Made by a program: the position numbers and the translations under genes
Notes under the pieces: model-generated
The model's input: the letters and a program-made list of their open reading frames with translations, nothing else
Databases searched by the model: none
What the model was told of the DNA's origin: nothing
Shown: positions 46,500 to 55,537 of the stretch, one piece after another
How positions within the stretch are numbered: position 1 is the first letter of the stretch
Layout of the letters: every line of letters begins with the position of its first letter
Assembly: GCA_041656295.1 (NCBI GenBank)
Contig: JBBADV010000003.1
Coordinates: 175,401 to 239,400, forward strand
DNA: 64,000 bases
Direction of reading: 5' to 3'
From: Kiritimatiellales bacterium
Lineage (GTDB): Bacteria; Verrucomicrobiota; Kiritimatiellia; Kiritimatiellales; Tichowtungiaceae

Positions 46500-46853
46500 A
46501 TGGCGTATGATTTGACAGGAAAAGTGAAGGTGCTGCAAGAGCCGCAGACATTTGCCAGCGGTTTTACCAAGCGCGAGTTTGTAGTGACGGTGGAGGACGG
46601 GCGTTATCCGCAGGACATTTGTCTGGAGTGCGTTCAGGATAAAGTGAAACTGCTGGACGATTTGAAAGAAGGACAGACGGTTACGGTGACATTTGATATT
46701 CGCGGCCGTGAATATAACGGGCGCTATTTCAATAATCTGCAGGCGTGGAAAATTGAAGCCGGCGCACAGGACGATGACGCCGATGATGACCGCCCGCCGG
46801 TCCCCGGCGATGTCGAAGCACCGGCGGATTTTGAGGATGATATTCCGTTTTGA
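46500..46853 (+). CDS. DUF3127 domain protein
   Basis: 117 aa. AYDLTGKVKVLQEPQTFASG, FTKREFVVTVEDGRYPQDIC, and TVTFDIRGREYNGRYFNNLQ match DUF3127, an OB-fold-like domain common in Bacteroidetes and PVC bacteria; the acidic tail (DDDADDDRPPVPGDVEAPAD) resembles those of single-strand binding proteins. GAGGAG precedes the ATG. Single-stranded nucleic acid binding is inference. Confidence 0.88.
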   Translation: MAYDLTGKVKVLQEPQTFASGFTKREFVVTVEDGRYPQDICLECVQDKVKLLDDLKEGQTVTVTFDIRGREYNGRYFNNLQAWKIEAGAQDDDADDDRPPVPGDVEAPADFEDDIPF

Positions 46854-46941
46854 GAGAGTCCGGGATCAAAGGTCTGAAAGTCAAATGTCAGACTTTGGAT
46901 TTTAAGACCTGAAACTTTTGACGTTTTAGACAGGAGAAATC

Positions 46942-48147
46942 ATGAAAGTAGTTTTGGCATATTCGGGCGGACTGGACACAACAGTTTTGCTGACGTGGCT
47001 GCAGGAACAGTATAGCGCACAGGTGATTTGTTATTGCGCAAATGTCGGGCAGGAGGAGGAGCTCGACGGACTGGAAGAAAAGGCACTGAAACACGGCGCG
47101 GTGAAATGTATCGTCGATGATGTTGAAGAGGAGTTTGCGCGCGATTTTATTTTCCCGATGATGCAGGCGAACGCGATTTATGAGGGCGCCTATCTGCTCG
47201 GCACATCAATTGCTCGTCCGCTGATTGCCAAACGCATGATGGAGATTGCCATCGCTGAAGGCGCAGAAGCGATCTGTCACGGTGCAACCGGCAAAGGCAA
47301 CGATCAGGTGCGGTTTGAATTAACGGCGTATGCGATGAAGCCGGATATTAAAATTATTGCGCCATGGCGCATGCCGGACGTATTCACCTTTAAAGGCCGC
47401 TCCGATATGATCAACTATCTGGAAGAACATAACATTCCGACGGCGGTGACAAAATCAAAACCGTACAGCACCGACCGCAATCTGCTGCACATCAGTTTTG
47501 AAGGCGGCATTCTGGAAGATCCGTGGCAGGAGCCGGACGAAAACATGTGGACGATGACAAAGCCGCTGAGCCAGGCCGCCGATGCGCCGGAATATATTGA
47601 AGTCAGTTTTGAAAAAGGAGTTCCGGTGGCGGTGAACGGCGAAAAACTTTCGCCGGCGGCACTGATGCGTAAACTGAATGCCATCGGGTGTAATCACGCG
47701 ATCGGCCGGATTGATATTGTTGAAAACCGCTTCACCGGCATGAAAGACCGCGGTATTTACGAGACGCCCGGCGGCACCATTCTGCATCACGCACACCGTG
47801 CGATTGAGTCGCTTGCAATGGACCGCGAAGTGATGCATCTGCGCGATTCGCTGATTCCGAAATACGCCACGCTGGTTTACAACGGGTTCTGGTTTGCGCC
47901 GGAACGCGAAATGCTGCAGGCGGCAATTACAGAAAGTCAGAAAATGATCACCGGCGATGTACGTGTGAAACTGTTTAAAGGCGGTGTGCATGTTTGCGGA
48001 CGCCGCTCACCCTACTCGCTCTACAATCCGGAAATCGTCAGTTTTGATGAGGCCGGCGGTTACGATCAGACTGACGCGACCGGATTCATTAAGCTCAATG
48101 CCCTGCGCCTGCGCGTCCGTGCAGCCATGCAAGCAAACAAAGATTAG
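46942..48147 (+). CDS. argG: argininosuccinate synthase
   Basis: 401 aa, the usual length. ATP-pyrophosphatase P-loop AYSGGLDTTVLLTWL, ICHGATGKGNDQVRFE, and GRRSPYSLYNPEIVSFDE near the end. Condenses citrulline and aspartate with ATP in arginine synthesis. AGGAGA precedes the ATG. No other arg genes are adjacent. Confidence 0.96.
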   Translation: MKVVLAYSGGLDTTVLLTWLQEQYSAQVICYCANVGQEEELDGLEEKALKHGAVKCIVDDVEEEFARDFIFPMMQANAIYEGAYLLGTSIARPLIAKRMMEIAIAEGAEAICHGATGKGNDQVRFELTAYAMKPDIKIIAPWRMPDVFTFKGRSDMINYLEEHNIPTAVTKSKPYSTDRNLLHISFEGGILEDPWQEPDENMWTMTKPLSQAADAPEYIEVSFEKGVPVAVNGEKLSPAALMRKLNAIGCNHAIGRIDIVENRFTGMKDRGIYETPGGTILHHAHRAIESLAMDREVMHLRDSLIPKYATLVYNGFWFAPEREMLQAAITESQKMITGDVRVKLFKGGVHVCGRRSPYSLYNPEIVSFDEAGGYDQTDATGFIKLNALRLRVRAAMQANKD

Positions 48148-48186
48148 GATTCCTGTTCACTTTTTTATTCATCGGAGAGATGAGGC

Positions 48187-48239
48187 GCCGACATTCTTGT
48201 CTGCCTTTTTACATAAGAAGAGCAGACAGGAATGTCTGC
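48187..48239. repeat. inverted repeat (REP-like palindrome)
   Basis: Left arm GCCGACATTCTTGTCTGC (48187-48204) and right arm GCAGACAGGAATGTCTGC (48222-48239) are reverse complements with two mismatches, separated by 17 bases. Sits between the convergent argG and folB genes. Could be a bidirectional terminator or one member of a dispersed REP-like family. Confidence 0.75.
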
Positions 48240-48280
48240 TCCACACGATGTAAGCCAACAAACGTTAGACACTGCGGTGC

Positions 48281-48631
48281 TTATTTTGTTCTGGTCACTT
48301 CAACCGCAACGCTGCGGGCAAAACGAAGAGCGCCGGGCTTATCGACGGTAACCGTAACAGTTTGAACACCGGCATATTTGAGGCAGATGGCGGCGATATT
48401 TTCGGCGAGGGATTCAATCAGCTGAAAGCTGCTGTTTTCAACGAAGTCGAGGATTTCAAGTTTGATGGCTTTATAGTTTACGGTGTCGGCGAGGTTATCG
48501 CTTTCCCCGGCGGCGTGCAGATCGGTTTCCATGGTGACACTGACGAGTATGTCCTGCTTGCTGTCGCGCTCCCCAGGATAGACGCCGATGATGCAGCGCA
48601 GGGCTAAATCTCGAATATAAATTTTATCCAT
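48281..48631 (-). CDS. folB: dihydroneopterin aldolase
   Basis: 116 aa. MDKIYIRDLALRCIIGVYPG, ERDSKQDILVSVTMETDL, DTVNYKAIKLEI and SLAENIAAICLKYAGVQTVT are FolB signatures; YPGER holds the catalytic region Glu. Makes 6-hydroxymethyl-dihydropterin for folate synthesis. Next upstream gene is a pteridine-reductase-like SDR on the same strand, which supports a folate role for both. Confidence 0.9.
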   Translation of the reverse strand: MDKIYIRDLALRCIIGVYPGERDSKQDILVSVTMETDLHAAGESDNLADTVNYKAIKLEILDFVENSSFQLIESLAENIAAICLKYAGVQTVTVTVDKPGALRFARSVAVEVTRTK

Positions 48632-48669
48632 ACAGGCATTTCCGATTGTCGATTCCCGATTTTAGAGTT

Positions 48670-49368
48670 TCAATGTAGCAAATTCTGTCCGCCGTCGACA
48701 TAGAGAATTTGCCCGGTGATGACATCGGTTTTTAAGAGGTAGATGACTGCGCCGGCGATGTCGGCGGGCGTCGGACGTTTTTCAAGCGGAATTTTTCCGG
48801 CGGGTTCCCAGGCGATGTCGTTTGCCTGCTCCGGCGGCGGAAGAACAGCGCCGGGTGCGACGGCATTGACGGTGATTTCCGGTGCGAATTCGAGTGCGGC
48901 GAGTTTGGTCAATTCTTCCAGTCCTTTTTTGCCGAGCATATATGGAACACACAATGTGTCGTGCGACGTGATGCGCCGGTCGAGCATGTTAATAATTTTC
49001 CCGGCGGTCATTTGCCTGGCAAATCCGCGCATGAGTGCCAGCGGTGCAAACAGGTTGGGTTGAAGTTCGTTCAGCAGTTTTTCGTACGTCGATTCCATTA
49101 AACCGGTTTTATAAAAAACGGCGGCATTGTTGATGAGAATATCAATTGTGCCGAATTTTTCGGCGGCGCGCGCGATGAGTGTTTCGCATTGCGCCGGATC
49201 GTTTAAGTCGGCCTGAATTGTCGTTTGTGAAAGTGTGCCGGCGTTGTCACCGGAATTTTTATAATGGACAATTACGTCAACACCGGCGGCGATCAGCGCC
49301 TCGGTAATGGCTCTGCCGATGCGCACCGCACCGCCGGTCACCAACGCTCTTTTGCCTGTAAGATTCAT
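48670..49368 (-). CDS. SDR family oxidoreductase, pteridine reductase/FolM-like
   Basis: 232 aa. Cofactor motif TGGAVRIGRAITEAL (TGxxxRIG, as in FolM and PTR1 rather than GxxxGxG), DILINNAAVFYKTGL and catalytic YMLGKKGLEELTKLAALE (YxxxK), then VNAVAPGAVLPP. Together with folB downstream this suggests reduction of dihydropterins or dihydrofolate. Exact substrate not shown. Confidence 0.78.
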   Translation of the reverse strand: MNLTGKRALVTGGAVRIGRAITEALIAAGVDVIVHYKNSGDNAGTLSQTTIQADLNDPAQCETLIARAAEKFGTIDILINNAAVFYKTGLMESTYEKLLNELQPNLFAPLALMRGFARQMTAGKIINMLDRRITSHDTLCVPYMLGKKGLEELTKLAALEFAPEITVNAVAPGAVLPPPEQANDIAWEPAGKIPLEKRPTPADIAGAVIYLLKTDVITGQILYVDGGQNLLH

Positions 49369-49444
49369 TTTTTACTTAATCACAGATTGCACGGATATAA
49401 ACGGGTTCAGAAAAAGGGACTGCGCGAATGAAGATCGGAAGTGT

Positions 49445-49741
49445 TTACTTCTTTACCGGATTATTCGGCAGGCCGTAACCGGCGCGAACGATGGTGTCTT
49501 CAATGTTTTTTAAGTAGAGAACACGCCCGTTAAAAATGACGGTGGCAGTTTTTCCGGAGAGATCGAAACGCGCGTCGATGACACCTTCAACAGAGCGCAG
49601 CGCACGATCAAGTTTTGCAACGTCGCCGGCTCCTTGCAGTGATTCAATGTGAAATGTTTCAGTGCGTGTGTCTTTGCGCAGACATCCGGCGCCGGCACAC
49701 AATGCAGCAGCAATGAGCAAAAGCATAAACAGTGTTTTCAT
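49445..49741 (-). CDS. heavy-metal-associated (HMA-like) domain lipoprotein
   Basis: 98 aa from ATG 49741. Lipobox-containing signal LLIAAALCAGAGC. The rest, FHIESLQGAGDVAKLDRALR, SVEGVIDARFDLSGKTATVIFN, IEDTIVRAGYGL, follows the HMA beta-alpha-beta pattern, but the CxxC metal motif is missing (SLQGAGD instead). So a ferredoxin-like fold that probably does not bind metal in the usual way. Confidence 0.6.
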   Translation of the reverse strand: MKTLFMLLLIAAALCAGAGCLRKDTRTETFHIESLQGAGDVAKLDRALRSVEGVIDARFDLSGKTATVIFNGRVLYLKNIEDTIVRAGYGLPNNPVKK

Positions 49742-49836
49742 GCCGCAAAATATAACAAAAAAAGATGAGGATAAAAGAGAGGATTTTGTCGAAAGTCTGA
49801 ACGTCATAAGTCAAATATCGCCGGGCTTTCGACTTT

Positions 49837-51963
49837 TTAGAAATCATTCATCATTGCCAGCGAAAAGACGCGGCGCCAGCCCGGCGGTTTATCAAAATGT
49901 TCAAGTGCAAGATCAAGATATTCTTCGGCAAGTGCAGCGGCTTCGGAATAGTCGGCGGAATATAAGTCGATAAAGTTTGTATAGCGTTTTACGGCGGCAT
50001 CAAATTTGCCGCTCATCTGATGCGCCAGCGCGAGTCCGAAAAGTGCAGACGGACTGTCCATATTCTTTTTCAATGCTTTAAGATAAAGCTGTTCAGCTTC
50101 ATCCGCGCGTTCAGAAATCATCAGCAGATTGGCTTGCAAAAATTGTGCGACCGGATGATCGGGATGGCGCTGTGCAATTTGCAACGCTTCGGTGTAACGC
50201 CCGTGCCGGTAACACAGCATCGCTTCGGTGACGTTCACCGACTTATTCCGGTTGCGGTTGATGCTGTAGATCATGCGTACGCCAATAATCAGAAATGCAA
50301 GAATGATAAAAAATTTCAAGTCGGACACATCAAGCTTAAACCGCCGGCCGATTTTCTGCACCTGCCGGTTAATGACCGGCGCACGTTCCGCTTCATGACG
50401 GAATTCGTCCTGCACGGCGAGAATCAGCGCGGATGTTACCGGTCCCGGCGAATAAGGCGATTCATTGCCGCCGGAATTCTTTTTTATTTCCGTTTCGAAC
50501 CAGGTGACAAAACTTTCGCGTGCGGTGTTAATAAACGCCAACCGCATTCCGCGCGCAGCGTTACTCTGCTGCAGCGCCGCCAGCGCAAAGAACTGGTGAA
50601 TCGACGGCATGCGCATGGCGTCCAGCAGCCGGTCATATTTCCGCCCGGATGTTTCAGGCTGTCCCGGGATGACGTGCGATTCTTCGCAAGCACGCAGAAC
50701 GGCCTGCCGTTTTTCAACATCGAGTTCCTGCCAGAAAAGCGGCATGAAGGAGCCGAAGGTGATCTCAGTCAGCTGGTGTCCGTTGCGCCACGCGTTAGAA
50801 AATGATTTTGTGTCCGGATTCCAGAATGCGGTGTTTAGTGTTTTGATTAAATTTGCGCGCTCAGTTTCCAGCGTTTCAACCACCGGCTCAACCTGATCGT
50901 TTTCGGCACACAGCCGGAGAATGACTTCTATCTCCGTAATCAGCATTACGGTTAATTCCGGCGTGGCTTTATTGCGTTCATAGCTGTCCGGAATGAACGC
51001 TTCGAGTTCGTTTTGCCACGCGGGCAGGGAATCGCGGTGCGGATCGAAATAGAGCAGCGCCCACTGAATATATTTCCGCAGCGCCGGCAGTGTTTTACGC
51101 AACAGTGTTTTCTCGCCGGAGTTTTTCCATGCAAGTTCGAATGCCCGGGCAATCAACGGCCACGCGGCGGCGGTGGACGTGCGGCCGCTTTTTTCTACCC
51201 ACGCCGGAAATCCGCCGCCGGCTTGCTGCAGTGCGAGTGCAGTGGTTACCAGTTCCAGTGCAATGGCCGGATCAATGATATTCCATGCGTTGACCAACGG
51301 ATAAAGTTCGTTCAGTGAAAATGTTTCGGTGTCAAATCCATCGGTAACACTCCACATGCCGGATAAAATTCCGGCACGCGGACGCAACCGGGTGAAAAAC
51401 GCTTCCGCCGCGAGCGCTGCCGGCGGATTATATTGCAGGCTCACACTAAACGTTTTTGCCACCGGCGCGCGTTTCCAGGTTTCTACCGCAATCCGCAGAT
51501 GAAATTTTTCTTCCACCGCCGCAACTGCTTTGCCGAACGCGATGTCCGGCGACCATTCGCCGTGCACCAGCGCGAACCGGTCATCACGGCAAAGCAGCAG
51601 CGTAATTATTTTATTGTTTTCAACCCACACCGCATCGTCCATGCCGGTTTTTAAATCCGGTGCTTTCAACTGCGGTTCAAAAGGATTGGCAGTACGGCCG
51701 GAAATGACGCCGGGCGCCACCGCCAGCAGTTCAACAATTTCTTTATGCCTGCGGCGCGGGCGAACCGAGAATCCATTCGAAAGAAAACGCGCACCCGACG
51801 AAACCGCCGGCGGCATTACGTGCAGCGTCCAGCTCGCACCGCGCATGGTCACCGAACCGCTTGCGGCGCCGGTAACAAAAACGGTCCGATCCGCCGGACT
51901 GGAGCGGAAAGCCCAGTCCGCTTTCCATACCACGCCCGGATAATCTGTGAAAATATTTTCCAT
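49837..51963 (-). CDS. glycosidase-like (alpha/alpha)6 domain fused to TM and TPR segment
   Basis: About 708 aa from ATG 51963. Residues about 195-530 look like an (alpha/alpha)6 barrel of the GH63/MGH1 kind (RLRPRAGILSGMWSVTDGFD; QQAGGGFPAWVEKSG; NTAFWNPDTKSFSNAWRNG; PGQPETSGRKYDRLLDAMRM). A single transmembrane helix at about 570 (LKFFIILAFLIIGVRMIYSI) is followed by TPR repeats (AMLCYRHGRYTEALQIAQ; LALAHQMSGKFDAAVKRY). No signal peptide. Order is unusual; the topology and reaction are unknown. Confidence 0.6.
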   Translation of the reverse strand: MENIFTDYPGVVWKADWAFRSSPADRTVFVTGAASGSVTMRGASWTLHVMPPAVSSGARFLSNGFSVRPRRRHKEIVELLAVAPGVISGRTANPFEPQLKAPDLKTGMDDAVWVENNKIITLLLCRDDRFALVHGEWSPDIAFGKAVAAVEEKFHLRIAVETWKRAPVAKTFSVSLQYNPPAALAAEAFFTRLRPRAGILSGMWSVTDGFDTETFSLNELYPLVNAWNIIDPAIALELVTTALALQQAGGGFPAWVEKSGRTSTAAAWPLIARAFELAWKNSGEKTLLRKTLPALRKYIQWALLYFDPHRDSLPAWQNELEAFIPDSYERNKATPELTVMLITEIEVILRLCAENDQVEPVVETLETERANLIKTLNTAFWNPDTKSFSNAWRNGHQLTEITFGSFMPLFWQELDVEKRQAVLRACEESHVIPGQPETSGRKYDRLLDAMRMPSIHQFFALAALQQSNAARGMRLAFINTARESFVTWFETEIKKNSGGNESPYSPGPVTSALILAVQDEFRHEAERAPVINRQVQKIGRRFKLDVSDLKFFIILAFLIIGVRMIYSINRNRNKSVNVTEAMLCYRHGRYTEALQIAQRHPDHPVAQFLQANLLMISERADEAEQLYLKALKKNMDSPSALFGLALAHQMSGKFDAAVKRYTNFIDLYSADYSEAAALAEEYLDLALEHFDKPPGWRRVFSLAMMNDF

Positions 51964-52137
51964 AACCAAGAAAATGTATAATGTCCTATGAAAATTCGGA
52001 CTTCAACTCTTCAAACCAAAAATTACTTGCTTTTATAATTTATATGCATATTTTTTCCGCCGGATTTCCAATTTCGAATTTCCAATTTCCACTCTCTTAT
52101 CGCATAGTTTAAATTTCTTAAAACGGAGCTGGTATTT

Positions 52138-52890
52138 ATGGTTTTTGGATTATCGTCTCTTCTGATTTCCGGCGTGCTGTTCACCGCATACGGCGACAGT
52201 TCACTTTCCGGAAAAGTTATTGTCTGGATTCTGCTTGCAAGTTCTGTCGGCGTCTGGACGGTAATGATTACAAAATTTTCGCAAATTAACGCCGCACGCA
52301 GAGAGTCGGACGGTTTTTTGCGTGCGTTTCATTCCGAACGGCTGATCGGCGGATTGAAAATGAAAAATATCCGTTATCCGCAATCGCCGCTGTATGCACT
52401 GTACGAAATCGGCATGAAAGCGCTGTCAAATGAGTTTGCACTGCTCGGAGTACAGTTTGATCAACTGCTTTCCGGCGCGCTGGACGAAAAAGACTTCCGC
52501 CGGTTGAATCCGTCGCAGCTCGAGGCCATACGGATTGTGATGGACCGGACGATGGCGGATGAAGCACTGCGGCTGGAAGAAAAAATGGGCGTACTGGCAA
52601 CGGCGGTGAATGCCTGTCCGTTCCTCGGTCTGCTCGGTACCGTGTGGGGCGTAATGGAAGCGTTCGCCGGAATCGCCACCGCCGGGTCGGCGGTGCTGTC
52701 GGCGGTGGCGCCGGGCATTTCATCGGCGCTGCTGACAACGGTTGTCGGGCTCATCGTTGCGCTGCCGTCGTCGATTGGCTACAACATTTTAACGGCACGA
52801 ATCCGGCAGCTCACCGTACAAATGGATAATTTTGTGCAGGAATTCGGTTCAGCCGTTCAGCAGCGTTACAGTGTTTACGGCGCAGAATAA
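52138..52890 (+). CDS. MotA/TolQ/ExbB proton channel protein
   Basis: 250 aa. Membrane segments at about 20-45 (SGKVIVWILLASSVGVWTVM) and in the C-terminal half (LATAVNACPFLGLLGTVWGV and TAGSAVLSAVAPGISSALLT then VVGLIVALPSSIGYN), the TolQ/ExbB core. Forms a proton-driven motor with the next gene. Followed by ExbD/TolR after 11 bases. Confidence 0.92.
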   Translation: MVFGLSSLLISGVLFTAYGDSSLSGKVIVWILLASSVGVWTVMITKFSQINAARRESDGFLRAFHSERLIGGLKMKNIRYPQSPLYALYEIGMKALSNEFALLGVQFDQLLSGALDEKDFRRLNPSQLEAIRIVMDRTMADEALRLEEKMGVLATAVNACPFLGLLGTVWGVMEAFAGIATAGSAVLSAVAPGISSALLTTVVGLIVALPSSIGYNILTARIRQLTVQMDNFVQEFGSAVQQRYSVYGAE

Positions 52891-52901
52891 GGAATCCTGA
52901 A

Positions 52902-53306
52902 ATGTCACGTCGTAAAACCAGCCTGATTGCACTTAAAGAAATTAGCGACATCAACATGACGCCGTTAATGGATTTAACATTTATTCTGCTCATTACCTTT
53001 ATCATTACTTTCCCGCTGATTGAACAGGGCGTGCCGGTCAATCTGCCCACCGGAAAAGCCTCGAACATCGGTAACCTCGAATCGCGCAGCATCACAATTG
53101 ATAAAAACGGCCGGCTCTATTTTGATCAGCTTCCCGTAACCCGTGACGAACTGGCGGTGGAACTGCAGATCATTGCCGGAATCGGCAACGAAGCGCCGGT
53201 TTATGTGCGCGCCGATAAAGAGATAAAATACGAACTCGTTGCCGATATTATGGTGCTGCTGCATCAGGCCGGAATCAGCCGCATGGCGCTGGTGACACAG
53301 GAGTAA
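52902..53306 (+). CDS. ExbD/TolR family protein
   Basis: 134 aa. ISDINMTPLMDLTFILLITF holds the essential Asp in the single N-terminal membrane helix; periplasmic domain after that (SITIDKNGRLYFDQLPVTRD; DIMVLLHQAGISRMALVT). Partner of the upstream TolQ/ExbB protein. Confidence 0.93.
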   Translation: MSRRKTSLIALKEISDINMTPLMDLTFILLITFIITFPLIEQGVPVNLPTGKASNIGNLESRSITIDKNGRLYFDQLPVTRDELAVELQIIAGIGNEAPVYVRADKEIKYELVADIMVLLHQAGISRMALVTQE

Positions 53307-53311
53307 TTGCG

Positions 53312-54061
53312 GTGGGGGAAAAATCAAAAAAAACGTTCTGGTGGGTTTTGATCGCGCATATTGCCGTCATTTCCATCATTTCGGTTTTTCCGATCATCCA
53401 GTGTACGCGCCGCCCGAAACCGGCGCCGGTGGAAATCATCACATATGTCGATATTGCGGCGCCTTCGGACGCTCCGTCCGCTGCGCCGGCATCGACGCCG
53501 GCGCCTCCACAGCCTGAACCGGCTCCCGAACCTCCGCCGGAACCCAAACCGGAAATTCCGCCGCCGCCCACACCGGAACCTAAACCCGAGCCCAAACCCG
53601 TTCCGAAACCTGAACCCAAGCCGGAACCGCCCCAACCGAAATGGAAGCCGGCGGAAGTTGTCCGGCAGAATCGCCGTATTCAAAACCCGGACGCACCGAA
53701 AGAACCGGAACGTCCGAAAATTGATGTCAACCGCATTCAACAGGCACTTCAAAATGCGGTTTCCGTCGGACCGACCGGCAGCTCAAGTGCTTCATTCGGA
53801 TGGTATTACGCAGAGATAAAAACCCGTATGTATGCCGCCTGGCGCCAGCCGTCCACCGCCGTTTTAGGCATGACCGCCACCGCCGTAATCACCGTCGAGC
53901 CAAACGGCACCATTTCCTACCGCGCTATTCGCACACCCAGCGGCAATGCCGAATTCGACCAGTCCGTTCGCGCGGCCCTTAACGCCGTGCCCCGATTGTC
54001 TCCGCCACCATCCGATTTGCCCAGCCGGACCATCGAAATAACCTTCATTTTATCTGAATAA
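53312..54061 (+). CDS. TonB/TolA-like energy transducer
   Basis: 249 aa, GTG start 5 bases after exbD's stop. N-terminal membrane helix WVLIAHIAVISIISVFPI, a long Pro/Glu/Lys-rich spacer at about 50-130 (PEPKPEIPPPPTPEPKPEPK), then a TonB/TolA C-terminal domain (YAEIKTRMYAAWRQPSTAVL; TVEPNGTISYRAI; FDQSVRAALNAV). Completes a Tol- or Ton-type motor. No TolB or Pal follows, so Ton rather than Tol cannot be decided. Confidence 0.88.
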   Translation: MGEKSKKTFWWVLIAHIAVISIISVFPIIQCTRRPKPAPVEIITYVDIAAPSDAPSAAPASTPAPPQPEPAPEPPPEPKPEIPPPPTPEPKPEPKPVPKPEPKPEPPQPKWKPAEVVRQNRRIQNPDAPKEPERPKIDVNRIQQALQNAVSVGPTGSSSASFGWYYAEIKTRMYAAWRQPSTAVLGMTATAVITVEPNGTISYRAIRTPSGNAEFDQSVRAALNAVPRLSPPPSDLPSRTIEITFILSE

Positions 54062-54102
54062 ATTCCTTTTTAAATGTCAGGTTCAGGTGTATATATATTG
54101 AC

Positions 54103-54981
54103 ATGAAAACATTCATTGTAATTCTGTCAGCTGTGGCAGGCGGCGTATTTGCGTCATTGCCCGTTATTGAAAATTTCGATTCCGCGCTTGATACAAACTA
54201 TTGGACGACGAGCGGAGCAAGTATCGAAAACAGCGCCTTAAAGATCCAGGCCGGCTCAGCAACACGAACGGTTCCTGCAGAAAACGTTCAGCAGATTCGT
54301 ATCAGTTTCACTGCGAAAATCACGGCAATGCCGCAAGAGCCTTCAACAACTCTCCAGGGCAATACCAGTGTTGCTTTCTATGTGAATACGAATTGTAATT
54401 TAGTCGTGTTTAATGGCGAACAAAGTGAAGAAACCTCAGCTCAGCTCATCGTTGGTGAACCGGCGCGATTCGACATCTATTGCGATTATTCAGAAAACCA
54501 GGCCTGGTCGATCAGCATGGACGGACAAAAAATCGCCGGCGGTCTTGAATTTTACAGTCCCGGAATTGCCATTGAATCTGTTGTTATTGCGAACAATAGC
54601 AGTGATTCTGTCTATCTCGATACATTAATTATCACAGATGATGCCGTCCAGGAAGACGATTCTGTGCCGGCGGGCTGGGCAGCGCATTACGGCCTGTCGG
54701 ATAGTGCAACACCGGCAAACGGTATGACGATGTTAGAAAATTTCATCGCCGGACTCGACCCGACGGATGAAAATGATGTTCTCGCGCTCAGTACAGATGA
54801 ACATGGCAGATTAAGATGGCGTGCCAAAGCTGGCCGGACGTATGAGATTGAGTGGACAACCGATTTGATGGCCGGATTTACAAATGTCCAAACGGTCGCC
54901 GGTGGAGATATTCAGCCTGACCTTGAATCTGACCCGTCAAAGTTTTATCGCATCCGTGCCCGTGCCCCCCAAAGAGATTAA
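54103..54981 (+). CDS. secreted LamG-like protein of unknown function
   Basis: 292 aa. Signal peptide FIVILSAVAGGVFA, then a jelly-roll-like region (VIENFDSALDTNYWTTSGAS; VAFYVNTNCNLVVFNGEQS) and a C-terminal DGDGMSD-like linker (AAHYGLSDSATPANGMTMLE, NFIAGLDPTDENDVL) leading to RLRWRAKAGRTYEIEWTTDL, a beta domain seen at the ends of many PVC secreted proteins. No PEP-CTERM anchor. Function unknown; a terminator follows. Confidence 0.65.
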   Translation: MKTFIVILSAVAGGVFASLPVIENFDSALDTNYWTTSGASIENSALKIQAGSATRTVPAENVQQIRISFTAKITAMPQEPSTTLQGNTSVAFYVNTNCNLVVFNGEQSEETSAQLIVGEPARFDIYCDYSENQAWSISMDGQKIAGGLEFYSPGIAIESVVIANNSSDSVYLDTLIITDDAVQEDDSVPAGWAAHYGLSDSATPANGMTMLENFIAGLDPTDENDVLALSTDEHGRLRWRAKAGRTYEIEWTTDLMAGFTNVQTVAGGDIQPDLESDPSKFYRIRARAPQRD

Positions 54982-55018
54982 ATTTTTCTTTGCTAACAAA
55001 ACTGACTGCAGGGAATTC

Positions 55019-55046
55019 AAGCGGCGGATATTTCCGCCGCTTTTTG
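55019..55046 (+). terminator. Rho-independent terminator
   Basis: AAGCGGCGGA, short loop, TCCGCCGCTT followed by TTT: a 10-bp GC-rich stem and T-run, 38 bases after the gene at 54103. Confidence 0.85.
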
Positions 55047-55187
55047 TGCGTTTTATTGCTAAATAAGACATTCTGTTTTTAGGCTGCTTTTCAGCGTACA
55101 GGCGATGAACCGGATTAAAAACACATCAGGCGCTGCTGCTGTAGAAAGAATTCTTAAACTATTCCATCAAAAATTTGCAGACATCAC

Positions 55188-55448
55188 CTATCCGCGTTTG
55201 TAACCGGCACGGTGATGATGCAGATGTTTAAACCCGTAGCGCGAAAATGCGGCAATGAGCAAAAGCAGTGTAATGATTATTGTCACAATGAGAGCGACCG
55301 GTGCCCGCCCGATTCCGGCAGTATACGCATCTTCATAAAAAAAATATCCCGAAAGAAGACTTCCGAGAATAAATACCAAAATCGCGGCGATTAATAAGCC
55401 GCGATACGGTCGCAATTTAAACATCGGTACATTATTTCCAACAAGCAT
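55188..55448 (-). CDS. small two-TM membrane protein, unknown function
   Basis: 86 aa with AGGAAAT before the ATG. Two hydrophobic helices (GLLIAAILVFILGSLLSGYF and VALIVTIIITLLLLIAAFS) and a His-rich basic tail KHLHHHRAGYKRG. No family recognised. Stands alone between convergent and divergent neighbours. Confidence 0.6.
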   Translation of the reverse strand: MLVGNNVPMFKLRPYRGLLIAAILVFILGSLLSGYFFYEDAYTAGIGRAPVALIVTIIITLLLLIAAFSRYGFKHLHHHRAGYKRG

Positions 55449-55537
55449 TTTATTTCCTGTACGTTTTCGTTGTTAGAATTTAAACGCTCTTGATAAAGGA
55501 GAAGAAAGAAAAATTTTACTTTTTGTATATGCTTTTT

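Noticed and set aside
53275..53752. Gly/Arg-rich antisense frames over the tonB-like gene
   Set aside because: They are the complement of the Pro-rich spacer (CCG/GAA repeats) and have no family features.
52138..54061. Flagellar MotAB
   Set aside because: The second protein is ExbD/TolR-like (short, Asp in N-terminal helix) and a TonB-like gene follows; no OmpA-type MotB domain.
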